Positions 1-7,829 of a stretch of DNA of 64,000 nucleotides are shown here, one piece after another. The notes below the pieces were generated by a model. The model saw only the letters and a list, made by a program, of their open reading frames with translations. It was not told the DNA's origin and searched no databases. Where the stretch lies: positions 2,820,001-2,884,000 of the forward strand of contig NZ_CP012602.1 of the NCBI RefSeq assembly GCF_001278805.1. Reading direction: 5' to 3'. The translations under genes were made by a program, and so were the position numbers. Position 1 is the first letter of the stretch. Every line of letters begins with the position of its first letter. This DNA comes from Bacillus sp. FJAT-18017 (GTDB taxonomy: Bacteria > Bacillota > Bacilli > Bacillales > Cytobacillaceae).

Positions 1-291
1 CATCCCAAACGTCAAGACTTCATAACTATTTTTAAGAATATAGCCGTAATTTTGTTTATAATCGATGACAATATCATCTTCCAAATGGCTAATAACCAAA
101 GGGTCTATCAAGACAGAAATATCATCTATTTTAAATACTTCCTCATTATTTACCTGCTCAGCCTGAGCAAGTTCATACACATATGTGGCTCCTCAGCCAG
201 TCGTTCGGGTTTCGTTGAGTTTAATGCTTGGTTCGGTACCAAGGACTTTTTTAAGCTCATTCTTTGCATCAATTGTTATATGAATATTCAT
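1..291 (-). CDS. HesB/IscA-like selenoprotein (C-terminus cut by window edge)
   Basis: Read from ATG at 291 (Shine-Dalgarno GAGGTG), the frame is open to the window edge (97 codons) apart from one TGA, codon 33 at 193-195. It begins MNIHITIDAKNELKKV and continues through TTG-U-GATYVYELAQ, the layout of HesB/IscA-like iron-sulfur assembly proteins, whose small redox site lies after the first beta strands. Bacterial HesB-like selenoproteins are an established family. A perfect hairpin (TGCTCA, loop GGC, TGAGCA) at 155-169 supports UGA recoding. Likely role: iron-sulfur cluster or redox chemistry in the cytoplasm; the substrate is unknown. Only the last few residues can be missing. A nonsense-mutated pseudogene is the alternative, but the reading frame on both sides is otherwise undamaged. 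Confidence 0.85.
155..169 (-). promoter_or_regulatory. Putative bSECIS hairpin of the HesB-like gene
   Basis: Perfect 6-bp stem TGCTCA/TGAGCA with a GGC loop. The loop starts about 30 nt after the in-frame TGA at 193-195. Bacterial SECIS elements lie inside the coding sequence just downstream of the UGA and present a G-rich apical loop to SelB. The distance is at the long end of the usual range. Confidence 0.6.
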
Positions 292-381
292 TTCTTCACC
301 TCATTTATAAATTACCCTTCCTTGATTATAATCAACCGTGTTATCTTTACAAAGATTATGATTACAAGATCAAGTAATTTT

Positions 382-422
382 AAAAGCAGTGGATTTGAGA
401 ACTCATCAAATCCACTGCTTTT
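382..422 (-). terminator. Hairpin terminator, member of a dispersed AGCAGTGGATT family
   Basis: Inverted repeat AGCAGTGGATTTG / CAAATCCACTGCT with T-rich flanks, lying after the class V aminotransferase gene. A near copy occurs at 4123-4167, with the same stem and the same following CTGTTC on the plus strand. Confidence 0.7.
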
Positions 423-502
423 CCTGTTCTATTGACGATAAATTCAACATTCGTATCGGTGTATAGCTTCCACTAAAAGCAATCTTCTCTTAAAATATGT
501 TT

Positions 503-1657
503 CTATTTTAAAGAGGATAAGAAAACATTTTGGGCAGCTTTCACTCCGGCACCTTGCTCAAACTGATAGGAGAAATCCTGCAATCCTGCTTCAATTAGGG
601 AAACTGCTTGAAGGATATCGCTAGGGAAGCAATAGCCCATATGTCCAAATCTGAAAATTTCACCTTGAAGATGACCCAAGCCACCGGCAAAATCGATGTG
701 ATATTTCTTTTTCAAATGTCCTAAAAATGCTGCCAAGTCCACTCCCTCTGGGGTGCGGATCGCTGTAATGGTTGGTGATGCGAACTCATCACTGGTTAAT
801 AGTGGGATAGACAGAGCATTCATAGCTTCTCGAACCATGTTTTTCATGACTTCATGCCGCTCAACCGTTTTCGAGAATCCCCCTTCCTCCTCGATTAAAT
901 CGCACACGGCGGAGAGACCCATTATTAGCGAAATTGATGGAGTATTAGGCGTCATTCCTTTTGCTGCCCACTCACGATAGCTTATAAAATTTAAAAAATA
1001 CGCATGAGTATGATTGGCCTCTATTACTTTCCACGCCCTGTCACTTACTGCTAAAAGAGCAAGGCCAGGAGGCAGCATCATCGCTTTTTGTGACCCTGTC
1101 ACCAAAATATCGATACCCCATTCATCCATTTCGGCTGGGGCACCGCCTATACAGCTTACTCCATCAACTATAAATAAGGCATCCGAATGATTGTGTACAG
1201 CTTCTGCCAATTGTTTAATAGGGTTTAAGATTCCTGTAGACGTTTCATTATACGTTGCAAAAACTGCCTTAATATTAGATAGGGGTTTCAAGAACTCAAT
1301 CAGGTCTTCCTTTGTGCAAGCTTCGCCCCAATTTTGAGCTAGTTTATGTACTTTCAGACCATTTTTCTCGCATATTGAAACGAAATAATCCCCAAATGCT
1401 CCTACTGTGACAACAACAACTTCATCTCCGGGAGAAACCGTATTTACCACTGCCGCCTCTAATGCTGCTGTGCCGCCTGATGGAAGAAGCAAAATCTCCT
1501 GCTGGGTCCCAAAGACAGTTTTTACGCGTTGCGTCGTTTCTCGATATAGCTGTACAAATTCCTCGGTACGATGACTAATCATATCCTGGGCCATTGCCAA
1601 TTCCACTTTTTTAGGAATTGGAGTAGGTCCAGGATGTCTAAGAATATTTCGGTACAT
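503..1657 (-). CDS. Class V aminotransferase (alanine-glyoxylate / serine-pyruvate type)
   Basis: 384-residue PLP enzyme, about the normal length for the AGXT-like branch of class V aminotransferases. Visible family features: N-terminal HPGPTPIPKKV; the glycine-rich cofactor segment LLPSGGTAALEAAV; the aspartate in FIVDGVSCIGG that contacts the pyridine ring; and the Schiff-base lysine in TGSQKAMMLPPG. It should transfer an amino group between alanine, serine or ureidoglycine and glyoxylate or pyruvate; the exact pair cannot be told from sequence. The start at 1657 is chosen because GGAGGGG lies 6-7 nt upstream; the longer reading from 1684 has no ribosome site. No purine-catabolism genes flank it, so the name pucG is not justified. 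Confidence 0.88.
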   Translation of the reverse strand: MYRNILRHPGPTPIPKKVELAMAQDMISHRTEEFVQLYRETTQRVKTVFGTQQEILLLPSGGTAALEAAVVNTVSPGDEVVVVTVGAFGDYFVSICEKNGLKVHKLAQNWGEACTKEDLIEFLKPLSNIKAVFATYNETSTGILNPIKQLAEAVHNHSDALFIVDGVSCIGGAPAEMDEWGIDILVTGSQKAMMLPPGLALLAVSDRAWKVIEANHTHAYFLNFISYREWAAKGMTPNTPSISLIMGLSAVCDLIEEEGGFSKTVERHEVMKNMVREAMNALSIPLLTSDEFASPTITAIRTPEGVDLAAFLGHLKKKYHIDFAGGLGHLQGEIFRFGHMGYCFPSDILQAVSLIEAGLQDFSYQFEQGAGVKAAQNVFLSSLK

Positions 1658-1840
1658 GAATTCCCCTCCATTTTCTTTTCTCAAAATTAGTTTAGCATAA
1701 TAATTACCAAAAGGAATTCCTAAAAGAAAACAAAGATATTTTACTACTCCCGTGTTGCTTTTCTACATTAAAAATAATAGAAACGCTAATCATTTTATTT
1801 CTCCATTTATTTACTAAGTTTATTTTTCGCACAATATGAA

Positions 1841-1875
1841 AAAAGAGCAATGGGATAGGATTCTAACCATTGCTC
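1841..1875 (-). terminator. Rho-independent terminator
   Basis: Stem GAGCAATGG/CCATTGCTC followed on the minus strand by a run of six T. It sits 8 bases after the stop of the VOC gene. Confidence 0.85.
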
Positions 1876-1882
1876 AATGCAT

Positions 1883-2266
1883 TTAATTATTGCAAATCAT
1901 TAATACATTTCCGTCCAAATCCTCAAAGTTAAAATAAGCAAAATCGCCAATACGCTCAATTTCTTTTACAACTTTAATTCCTTTGTTTTTAATAAATTCG
2001 TATGCTTCATCAATATAATTGACGAAGAAATTAAATAAAACATGATCCGAAGGTTTTAGTTTAAAGCTCGGATCGAAAGTGTGGTCATCCAAAGTAAGTC
2101 CAGTTTCTGATGTAACAGGGATATTGTAAACAGGAGAAGCAACTTTACCTTTACTAAAGGGTATACCAAGTAGTTCGCTATACCATTCTACTGATTTTTC
2201 TAGATTGCTGACATGGATAAATACATTATTCACCTTACAAGCGATTGGAGAAGCAATTGAATTCAT
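1883..2266 (-). CDS. VOC-superfamily (glyoxalase/bleomycin-resistance fold) protein
   Basis: Single-domain protein of 127 residues with the paired beta-alpha-beta-beta-beta pattern of VOC proteins: VFIHVSNLEKSVEWYSELLG at the N-terminus and FAYFNFEDLDGNVLMI at the C-terminus. The terminal DLDGN segment carries the usual last metal-binding or substrate-side position, although the first metal ligand is not obvious. These proteins are lyases, dioxygenases or resistance binders; no substrate can be assigned. The ATG at 2266 is preferred to that at 2272 because AAGGGTGG is 7 nt rather than 1 nt away. Monocistronic, with its own terminator. Confidence 0.8.
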   Translation of the reverse strand: MNSIASPIACKVNNVFIHVSNLEKSVEWYSELLGIPFSKGKVASPVYNIPVTSETGLTLDDHTFDPSFKLKPSDHVLFNFFVNYIDEAYEFIKNKGIKVVKEIERIGDFAYFNFEDLDGNVLMICNN

Positions 2267-2441
2267 AAACATACCACCCTTTGATTCAGCTTTATTTACT
2301 AATTCTATTAATCTTAAGAAACACCTTCAAAAACCTAATAACTTCGTATTTAGAATTTATTGTACTTTTGAAGCTCACCATTTTTTCGGTAATGAATTCA
2401 ACAAAAACAACGCATTTGCCTGGGGAAAAGAATATTCATTC

Positions 2442-3188
2442 CTATCGCAGTATTTGCATCCGTTTATTGAATAATGTCGGATAGGAAAGAAAACCAAGCA
2501 TTATGCTGGTCACCGCAGCAGTACAAAGCAGAAGGAACAGAATTAACAACTGGAATTGTACTGCTTGAACCGGGTCAGCCCCGGCAATAATTTGACCGCT
2601 CATCATTCCCGGAAGCTGAACGAGCCCGATTGTTTTCTGGCTTTCAATCGTAGGTATCAAACTCGCCTTAATGGACGTAATTAAAGGGATATGAATAGCT
2701 TGCTTCGGTGTACCACCGACGGTTAAAATCAACTCTGTTTCATCATGTCTTGCCTCTATTTCTGCGGTAAAACGATTTAAGAACAGAATCGCGAGAACCA
2801 TTGAGTTCCCTATAACCATCCCGCTTATCGGAATAATATATTGTGGTTCTGCAGGAGTAATGTTAAATCCGAGCAGAATACCTTGCGTGAGCAGCTCGAT
2901 AAAAACAAAAGTTAGGATAAGCTTCCAGGTGATCCCCTGAATGGTGGCCCCATTTTTTCTGGCATTTTGAGTTGCCGCACCAATCATGAGTGCAACCATT
3001 AGTATGGTGTAGATAATATGTTCCGACTCAAATACGAAAGTCAGGATATATCCGACAATAAGCAGTTGAATAATTGAGCGGATCGTAGCGATCATTATAT
3101 CTTTTTCAAGTTCAAGCTTTAATGTCTTTGATAATAAAAGTGGAATGAGAACGAAGACGAGGCTAAAGGATAATGCCAGGTAGCTCAT
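2442..3188 (-). CDS. fetB: FetB-type ABC transporter permease (UPF0014 family)
   Basis: 248 residues with about seven membrane helices. It carries UPF0014 hallmarks: RSIIQLLIVGYIL, GAATQNARKNG, SGMVIGNSMV and QLPGMMSGQIIAGADP. The family pairs with a cytoplasmic ATPase and, in Escherichia coli FetAB, exports iron and protects from oxidative stress; B. subtilis has the related YjkAB. Its ATG overlaps the stop of the upstream ATPase gene by four bases, with AAAGGGGG just before it, so the two are translationally coupled. The substrate is inferred from the family only. Confidence 0.88.
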   Translation of the reverse strand: MSYLALSFSLVFVLIPLLLSKTLKLELEKDIMIATIRSIIQLLIVGYILTFVFESEHIIYTILMVALMIGAATQNARKNGATIQGITWKLILTFVFIELLTQGILLGFNITPAEPQYIIPISGMVIGNSMVLAILFLNRFTAEIEARHDETELILTVGGTPKQAIHIPLITSIKASLIPTIESQKTIGLVQLPGMMSGQIIAGADPVQAVQFQLLILFLLLCTAAVTSIMLGFLSYPTLFNKRMQILR

Positions 3189-3916
3189 TTGATGTCCCCC
3201 TTTACAAACTGTTTTACCAGTTCATTTTGTGGCTCAAGAAGGAGCTTACTTTCACCAAATTCCAAGAGTTCCCCGTCCATAATCACCCATGTCTCATCCC
3301 CGATATGTATAGCCTGCTCCAGATTATGAGTAATCCACATAATCGTAACGTGAAATTCTTTATTGATTCGAACGATCAGTTCCTCGATATCTTGCTTTGA
3401 AACCCGATCAAGTGAAGATGTAATTTCATCGAGCAATAAAATCTTTGGCCGGTTGACGAGGGTTCTCGCAATGGAAACCTTTTGCCTTTGGCCGCCGGAA
3501 AGGTCTTTTACGTCTCTCTTCAATAAGTCTTTTTCCAAACCGACGGATGTGAGAAGTTCTGCTGCTTCCTCCTCTGAAAGTGTTTCCTTTTTTAACGTAC
3601 GTGGCAGTGCCAGGTTTTTATAGATGCTGCCACTAAGCATAGTTGCATTTTGCAGCGCGAGGCCGACATTTCTTCTGAGTTCGGTTGGCTCGTACTCTTC
3701 AATATTTTTTCCTGATATCCGTATGTCTCCTTTAGTTGGTGAAACGAGTCCATTAATCAGGCGGAATAATGAAGTTTTACCCGCACCAGACGGGCCGACA
3801 AGTGTCGTGATTTTTCCTGTTGAAATGGAGCCTGTAATATCTTTTATGATATTTATTGATCCAACCGAATAATCGACATGCTCAAGTTCGATAGCCTTTT
3901 CTTTTAATTCATTCAT
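3185..3916 (-). CDS. fetA: FetA-type ABC transporter ATPase
   Basis: 243-residue ABC ATPase with all motifs: Walker A GPSGAGKTS, signature DLSGGQRQK, Walker B ILLLDEITSSLD and the switch histidine in WITHNLEQA. It powers the permease encoded directly downstream (four-base overlap). The start at 3916 is chosen for GAGGAATC 7-8 nt upstream; an upstream extension to 3979 lacks a ribosome site. The length and the UPF0014 partner identify the FetA/YjkB branch rather than an importer, since no binding-protein gene is present. Confidence 0.88.
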   Translation of the reverse strand: MNELKEKAIELEHVDYSVGSINIIKDITGSISTGKITTLVGPSGAGKTSLFRLINGLVSPTKGDIRISGKNIEEYEPTELRRNVGLALQNATMLSGSIYKNLALPRTLKKETLSEEEAAELLTSVGLEKDLLKRDVKDLSGGQRQKVSIARTLVNRPKILLLDEITSSLDRVSKQDIEELIVRINKEFHVTIMWITHNLEQAIHIGDETWVIMDGELLEFGESKLLLEPQNELVKQFVKGDIK

Positions 3917-4122
3917 TTGTGATTCCTCTTTCGTTTCTTCTATTCTAGTAGGACTCCCAATTATAATCATAACACGCACGTGTACAAAACCTTATTGTGC
4001 AGACTTATTAGGTTATTAATAGGATTATTTCCCCCAATAGCTCGAACGAACACTTATTTTAGCCTTGGCTATTTTGTATATAAATTTGGTTTTTATTTTC
4101 AGTATTCATCGTGGATTAGATA

Positions 4123-4167
4123 AAAAAGCAGTTGATTTCAGCTTTACCTTGAAATCCACTGCTTTTT
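4123..4167 (-). terminator. Hairpin terminator, second AGCAGTGGATT-family copy
   Basis: Stem built from AAAAAGCAGT and GAAATCAACTGCTTTTTT on the minus strand, downstream of the 171-codon membrane-protein gene. Sequence and flanks resemble the hairpin at 382-422. Confidence 0.75.
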
Positions 4168-4184
4168 CTGTTCCTGAGCGTTTA

Positions 4185-4694
4185 TTAATCAATTGGAGGA
4201 TTGGCTTTCTCTCCTATTTCCTTTGCTTGCTTCATAAAAGAATCCATGCTTGCACTTATTGAAATATTTAGTCCTAAGCCTGCTTCGCGAAGAACTTCTC
4301 GTAATTCTTCAAAATTCTTTTTACCTTCTTCAGATACATCAATAAAACTATATAATTCATCATTGGGATAACGACTTAATTTAGTATACAAAGTACTAAG
4401 GATTATTTCATCATTCTCTGAAAGGATTCCCAGTTGTTCACCAGTAGTTTTACCAAGTAAAATACCGTTCAACACATCTCCTAACTTAGTTGTAACCAAG
4501 TTCGGTTCCGGCCAATTTTTCTCACTTTGATTTGCGATCACCCCTTCCAATTCTACTAAATTATATTGAACCTCTGTTAGAAGAACTTGCTCTTTCACGA
4601 AATACAAATTTACGATTTCCCAAGCAACAATTGCGATAAGAATTATATTGAAAGCAATAGAAATTCGGAATAGTAACTTCTTTTTTTGACTCAA
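4185..4694 (-). CDS. Single-pass membrane protein of unknown function
   Basis: About 169 residues: a lysine-rich N-terminus, one membrane helix (about residues 10-31, FRISIAFNIILIAIVAWEIV), then a roughly 135-residue, mostly helical acidic domain predicted outside the membrane. I do not recognise the family. The start is probably TTG at 4694, because GGGGGAG lies 5-7 nt before it, whereas the GTG at 4700 abuts the ribosome site. It lies 40 bases downstream of the DUF2711-like gene on the same strand, so the two may be cotranscribed, and ends at a clear hairpin terminator. Confidence 0.7.
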   Translation of the reverse strand: MSQKKKLLFRISIAFNIILIAIVAWEIVNLYFVKEQVLLTEVQYNLVELEGVIANQSEKNWPEPNLVTTKLGDVLNGILLGKTTGEQLGILSENDEIILSTLYTKLSRYPNDELYSFIDVSEEGKKNFEELREVLREAGLGLNISISASMDSFMKQAKEIGEKANPPID

Positions 4695-4734
4695 TTTCAC
4701 TCCCCCTGAACGTATGGACTTGTCGAAGTATTCT

Positions 4735-5427
4735 TTAGTTGTGGATACTCCAATAAATCATGGTTTTGTCATTACAATTAAAGCCTTCTAAATCACAGTA
4801 ATTTACTATTCTGTTTACCGTCCCTTTGTCTGAGCACAAAAGAGAAAAATGGCTGTCCCAATGTGTCGTCAGCAAAATGCTGGCATCGTGGGTAAATAAA
4901 TTGACCCTCTGATTACCAATAGGAGTGTTGTCTTCGATTAAATCCCCTATATGTTGCAATTTCCGTTCAGTACCAAATTCATCTCCGCACCATATCCACT
5001 CGTGCCCTTCCTTTTTAATGGCATCTAGAATTTTATTAAGCAGTAGTTCTGAAAAAAATCCTTCAGATGGTATGATCAGTTTGTTTTCTTCACAAACATC
5101 GTGGATTATTTCTGCAGTTTCTTCATCAGCAAATTGTTTGTTTAATCCCCCTATAAATGTTCGCAGCCCGATGTCCAATTTCTTATTACTTTCAATTGAA
5201 GATAATTGAAGGAAGTTTTTCCAGGAAATTGGTTCACAATGATTGGTGATATCATTTTTCCCGAAGGAAGAGCCTTCTTTCCAATCGATTGTTTTCGGAT
5301 TTATAAAAGGGTGATAATAGATAAAGATCTCCTCAAAGACTCCATAATAAAATTCCTTAATTGGTATATCTTCACTGGCGCAAACTGCATATCTATGAGG
5401 CTCAGGCAATATTCTTGTATCCGACAT
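4735..5427 (-). CDS. DUF2711-like protein
   Basis: 230-residue soluble protein. Segments such as YAVCASEDIPI, FEEIFIYYHPFINP and HDASILLTTHWDSHFSLLC match what I recall of the DUF2711 family found mainly in Bacillus, which has no known function. No signal peptide or membrane helix is visible. A good ribosome site (GGGGGAG) precedes the ATG. About 34 bases separate it from the membrane-protein gene downstream, suggesting a two-gene unit. The family assignment is from memory of its conserved strings, not from a search. Confidence 0.65.
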   Translation of the reverse strand: MSDTRILPEPHRYAVCASEDIPIKEFYYGVFEEIFIYYHPFINPKTIDWKEGSSFGKNDITNHCEPISWKNFLQLSSIESNKKLDIGLRTFIGGLNKQFADEETAEIIHDVCEENKLIIPSEGFFSELLLNKILDAIKKEGHEWIWCGDEFGTERKLQHIGDLIEDNTPIGNQRVNLFTHDASILLTTHWDSHFSLLCSDKGTVNRIVNYCDLEGFNCNDKTMIYWSIHN

Positions 5428-5661
5428 TTTCTCCCCCTTATTCAGTAAATTCTCCGCAAGATTTTCTACAGTAACAATTCACCAAATAGAGCCGGAATCC
5501 TTCCTTGTATAAACTCCTATCAGTAAACCATCCTTGTAATATTCGATGTTCCTGAGGATTTTACTGTAAGGCTAAACGACTTTAAATATTTTAACAAAAT
5601 ACGGTAACAATAAATTCATCACTCTTTTTTAGAAATAGCCTCGGAAGGCGGTACTATATCT

Positions 5662-6861
5662 ATGAGGAAAATTAAAGCTAAATTATGGACAAATCAATAT
5701 GTCATTATAATTTTATTGTCTTTAGTCATGTTCGCTTCTTTTTATATGATTACTGCGGGTTTTCCAATTTTCGTATCAACTATAACTAATAATCCAGCGG
5801 TTGCAGGAATCATGACAACGACCTTAATGTTAGCATCGTTGGTTACCCGCTTCTTTGCCAGTGTGATTATTCAAAAAGTTAATATGAAATTGCTCCTCAT
5901 TATTTCCCTTATTTATTTTATAGGCACTATCGCACTTACTTTCGTAAACGACTCAATCGGATTTTTAATATTAATTCGGGCACTGCAAGGTATTGGTTTT
6001 AGTATGCTTACGATTTTAGTCTTCACGATATCAAGTAATATTGTTCCTAAATCCCGCTTAGGTGAGGGCATTGTGTTTTTCGCAATGTCTACTAGCGTTG
6101 GCACGACAATGGGGCCACTAATTGCAATTTCTTATCTTGCAAATTTCTCATTCAATTCGATGATGCTTTTAACTCTCGGGCTAATGACTTTTTCACTTGT
6201 GTGCAGTTTTTTCACTAAAAATAATACAGTTAAAAAAGAAGAAAGCCCACAGGAGACAGAGAAAGAACCTTTCTATAAGTACATGTTCGATAAGCGAGTC
6301 CTTCTTCCATCTATTTTGGTAGCTCTTAATTATATGGCGATTGCAGGAACGGTCAACTTTATAGGAGCGTTTGGAAAAGAGATTAATGTAGGCGGAAAGA
6401 TTTCACAGTTTTTTATTGCACAAGGGATTGCGATGGTAGTAGTACGGTTCTTCTCTGGCAAAATTTTTGACAGATGGGGACATAGGATTCTTATTATTCC
6501 GGCTGCTGTCTCCGGTGCGGCGGGTTTGATCTTATTGGGCTTTTCTACCGGTATGGTGATGGTTTGGGTTTCAGGATTATTATTTGGAATCGCTTATGGC
6601 ATCATCCATCCAACTATCCAGGCTTGGGCATTAACACTTGTTCCAGCAGAGAAAAAAGCAACGGCCAATTCCATGCTGCTAATCTTTATTGATTTCGGTT
6701 TGGCCATTGGTTCAGTTGGTCTTGGGTTCTTAGCAAAAAATGTTGGGTACGGCATGACTTTTAGTTATTCTGCAGCTTTTATGATTATCATTTTGTTATT
6801 GTATCTAGTTGGGGTCAAGAAAACGGTAGCATTAGCAGCTCATAAGGAAAAACCATCCTGA
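5662..6861 (+). CDS. MFS transporter
   Basis: 399 residues with about 12 membrane helices in two halves. Major-facilitator features include the loop 2-3 region following SLVTRFFASVIIQK, LIRALQGIGFSML in helix 4, and the second-half counterpart RFFSGKIFDRWGHRI. It belongs to the drug/metabolite antiporter type with 12 helices; the substrate cannot be read from the sequence. The gene stands alone on the plus strand. The ribosome site (GGAAGGCGG) is offset, about 11 nt before the ATG. A short G/C-rich hairpin follows at 6893-6931. Confidence 0.85.
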   Translation: MRKIKAKLWTNQYVIIILLSLVMFASFYMITAGFPIFVSTITNNPAVAGIMTTTLMLASLVTRFFASVIIQKVNMKLLLIISLIYFIGTIALTFVNDSIGFLILIRALQGIGFSMLTILVFTISSNIVPKSRLGEGIVFFAMSTSVGTTMGPLIAISYLANFSFNSMMLLTLGLMTFSLVCSFFTKNNTVKKEESPQETEKEPFYKYMFDKRVLLPSILVALNYMAIAGTVNFIGAFGKEINVGGKISQFFIAQGIAMVVVRFFSGKIFDRWGHRILIIPAAVSGAAGLILLGFSTGMVMVWVSGLLFGIAYGIIHPTIQAWALTLVPAEKKATANSMLLIFIDFGLAIGSVGLGFLAKNVGYGMTFSYSAAFMIIILLLYLVGVKKTVALAAHKEKPS

Positions 6862-7274
6862 ACGGACAGTACTTGCATACTAAAGTGCTGACTAGGGCTG
6901 CACCATAGTCAATAGTGGGTTTGGCGGCCCTATTTCATGTTGATTGCACCTGGATTTTTCCAGTAATTGTCTAAATGCTCATATCGGTATTGAAATGGCT
7001 CATATGAGGCTCATATCCTCAGTAAAGTGGCTCATATAATTCGGTTTCACGCATCGTACTCCGAAATGCGGTTAAGGCTGGTAAAAAAATTAAAGAGGTC
7101 AGCTTGAGTATCCTTTCGCTTCGGCTGGTGTAAAAATTATAGGAAATCATCATTTAGACAACGAAAAGACCGACTGTAATCCTTGTCGGTCATTTTTTAT
7201 AGTTCATTTGGAATTTAAAGTGATGGGCCGCTAGAGGTGAATCCCTCCTTAAATTAAAGCGCTTGTTTGCTTTA
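6862..7274. other. Intergenic region with GCTCATAT repeats
   Basis: 413 bases without a supported gene. It holds a weak hairpin (about 6893-6931), four spaced copies of the octamer GCTCATAT between 6977 and 7037, and a terminator at 7168-7198. A short open stretch around 7105-7165 reads EYPFASAGVKIIGNHH on the plus strand and may be a gene tail, but I cannot place it. Confidence 0.5.
7168..7198 (+). terminator. Hairpin terminator in an intergenic region
   Basis: GACCGAC/GTCGGTC stem followed by ATTTTTT on the plus strand. No intact plus-strand gene precedes it, so it may mark a lost gene. Confidence 0.7.
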
Positions 7275-7571
7275 TTACAATTCCTCACCTTTCTCTTTGT
7301 ACTGAACAATATATGGAGCAAGTAGTACACCAACAATTGATATAATGGCTCCGATACCAATGTTTACATAGCCGTTATTAAAAGGAGAAAGGAAATAAAA
7401 AACTATCCAAATTGGTAAAGTAGAAATGGCTGCAACTGTACTTCTACTAAACATGGTTATCTTATGTTTAGTGCCGCAGTTGTCACATTCAATCGGCTTA
7501 TAAAACCACGAAAGGGATTTATAGATTTTCCTCCAACTAAATGGTGATTTGCAGTTTTCACATTTTTGCAT
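7275..7571 (-). CDS. Small membrane protein with paired CxxC motifs (TIGR04104-like)
   Basis: 98 residues. Two zinc-knuckle motifs, CENC (4-7) and CDNC (29-32), are 21 residues apart with aromatic and basic residues between. They are followed by KHKITMFSRS and two membrane helices (about 47-65 and 70-88). This is the architecture of the Firmicutes family described as CXXC-20-CXXC. The function is unknown; a cytoplasmic zinc ribbon anchored to the membrane is the simplest reading. A strong ribosome site (GGAGGGGGA) precedes the ATG. Confidence 0.8.
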   Translation of the reverse strand: MQKCENCKSPFSWRKIYKSLSWFYKPIECDNCGTKHKITMFSRSTVAAISTLPIWIVFYFLSPFNNGYVNIGIGAIISIVGVLLAPYIVQYKEKGEEL

Positions 7572-7679
7572 ACTTCCCCCTCCTTAAACATCGTTTTTGT
7601 TGTATTCAAACCTATAAAAGTTAATTGTTTATATTTATATACGATTTATAATGCTAATTCGATTCAATAATGTGAACTA

Positions 7680-7829
7680 CCCACCACTTAATTTCTACGA
7701 AATTTGAAGTGGGGGCTTCCAAAGGCTTTCACCTTTTTCTTTTATTGCTAGGTCATCCACAAGACTAACGCCTCATGTCACTAGCCTTAAATTCGTGGCG
7801 TCCCTGCCACTACTGAAAATGAATACAGC
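7680..7829 (-). mobile_element. Right end / putative omega-RNA region of TnpB copy 1
   Basis: Bases after the tnpB stop contain an imperfect hairpin (7682-7714, CCACTT...GAAGTGG) and further short stems. This matches the 3' end of IS200/IS605-type elements, where the guide RNA scaffold is transcribed through the tnpB tail. The outer boundary is inferred to lie near 7680. Confidence 0.5.

Noticed and set aside
5460..5560. Small cysteine-rich peptide (NCYCRKSCGEFTE) on the minus strand before the DUF2711-like gene
   Set aside because: Frame too short, no convincing start, other frames equally plausible; perhaps a gene tail.
7090..7170. NucB-like fragment suggested by EYPFAS on the plus strand
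   Set aside because: Only six residues agree; the following residues do not match the nuclease family.
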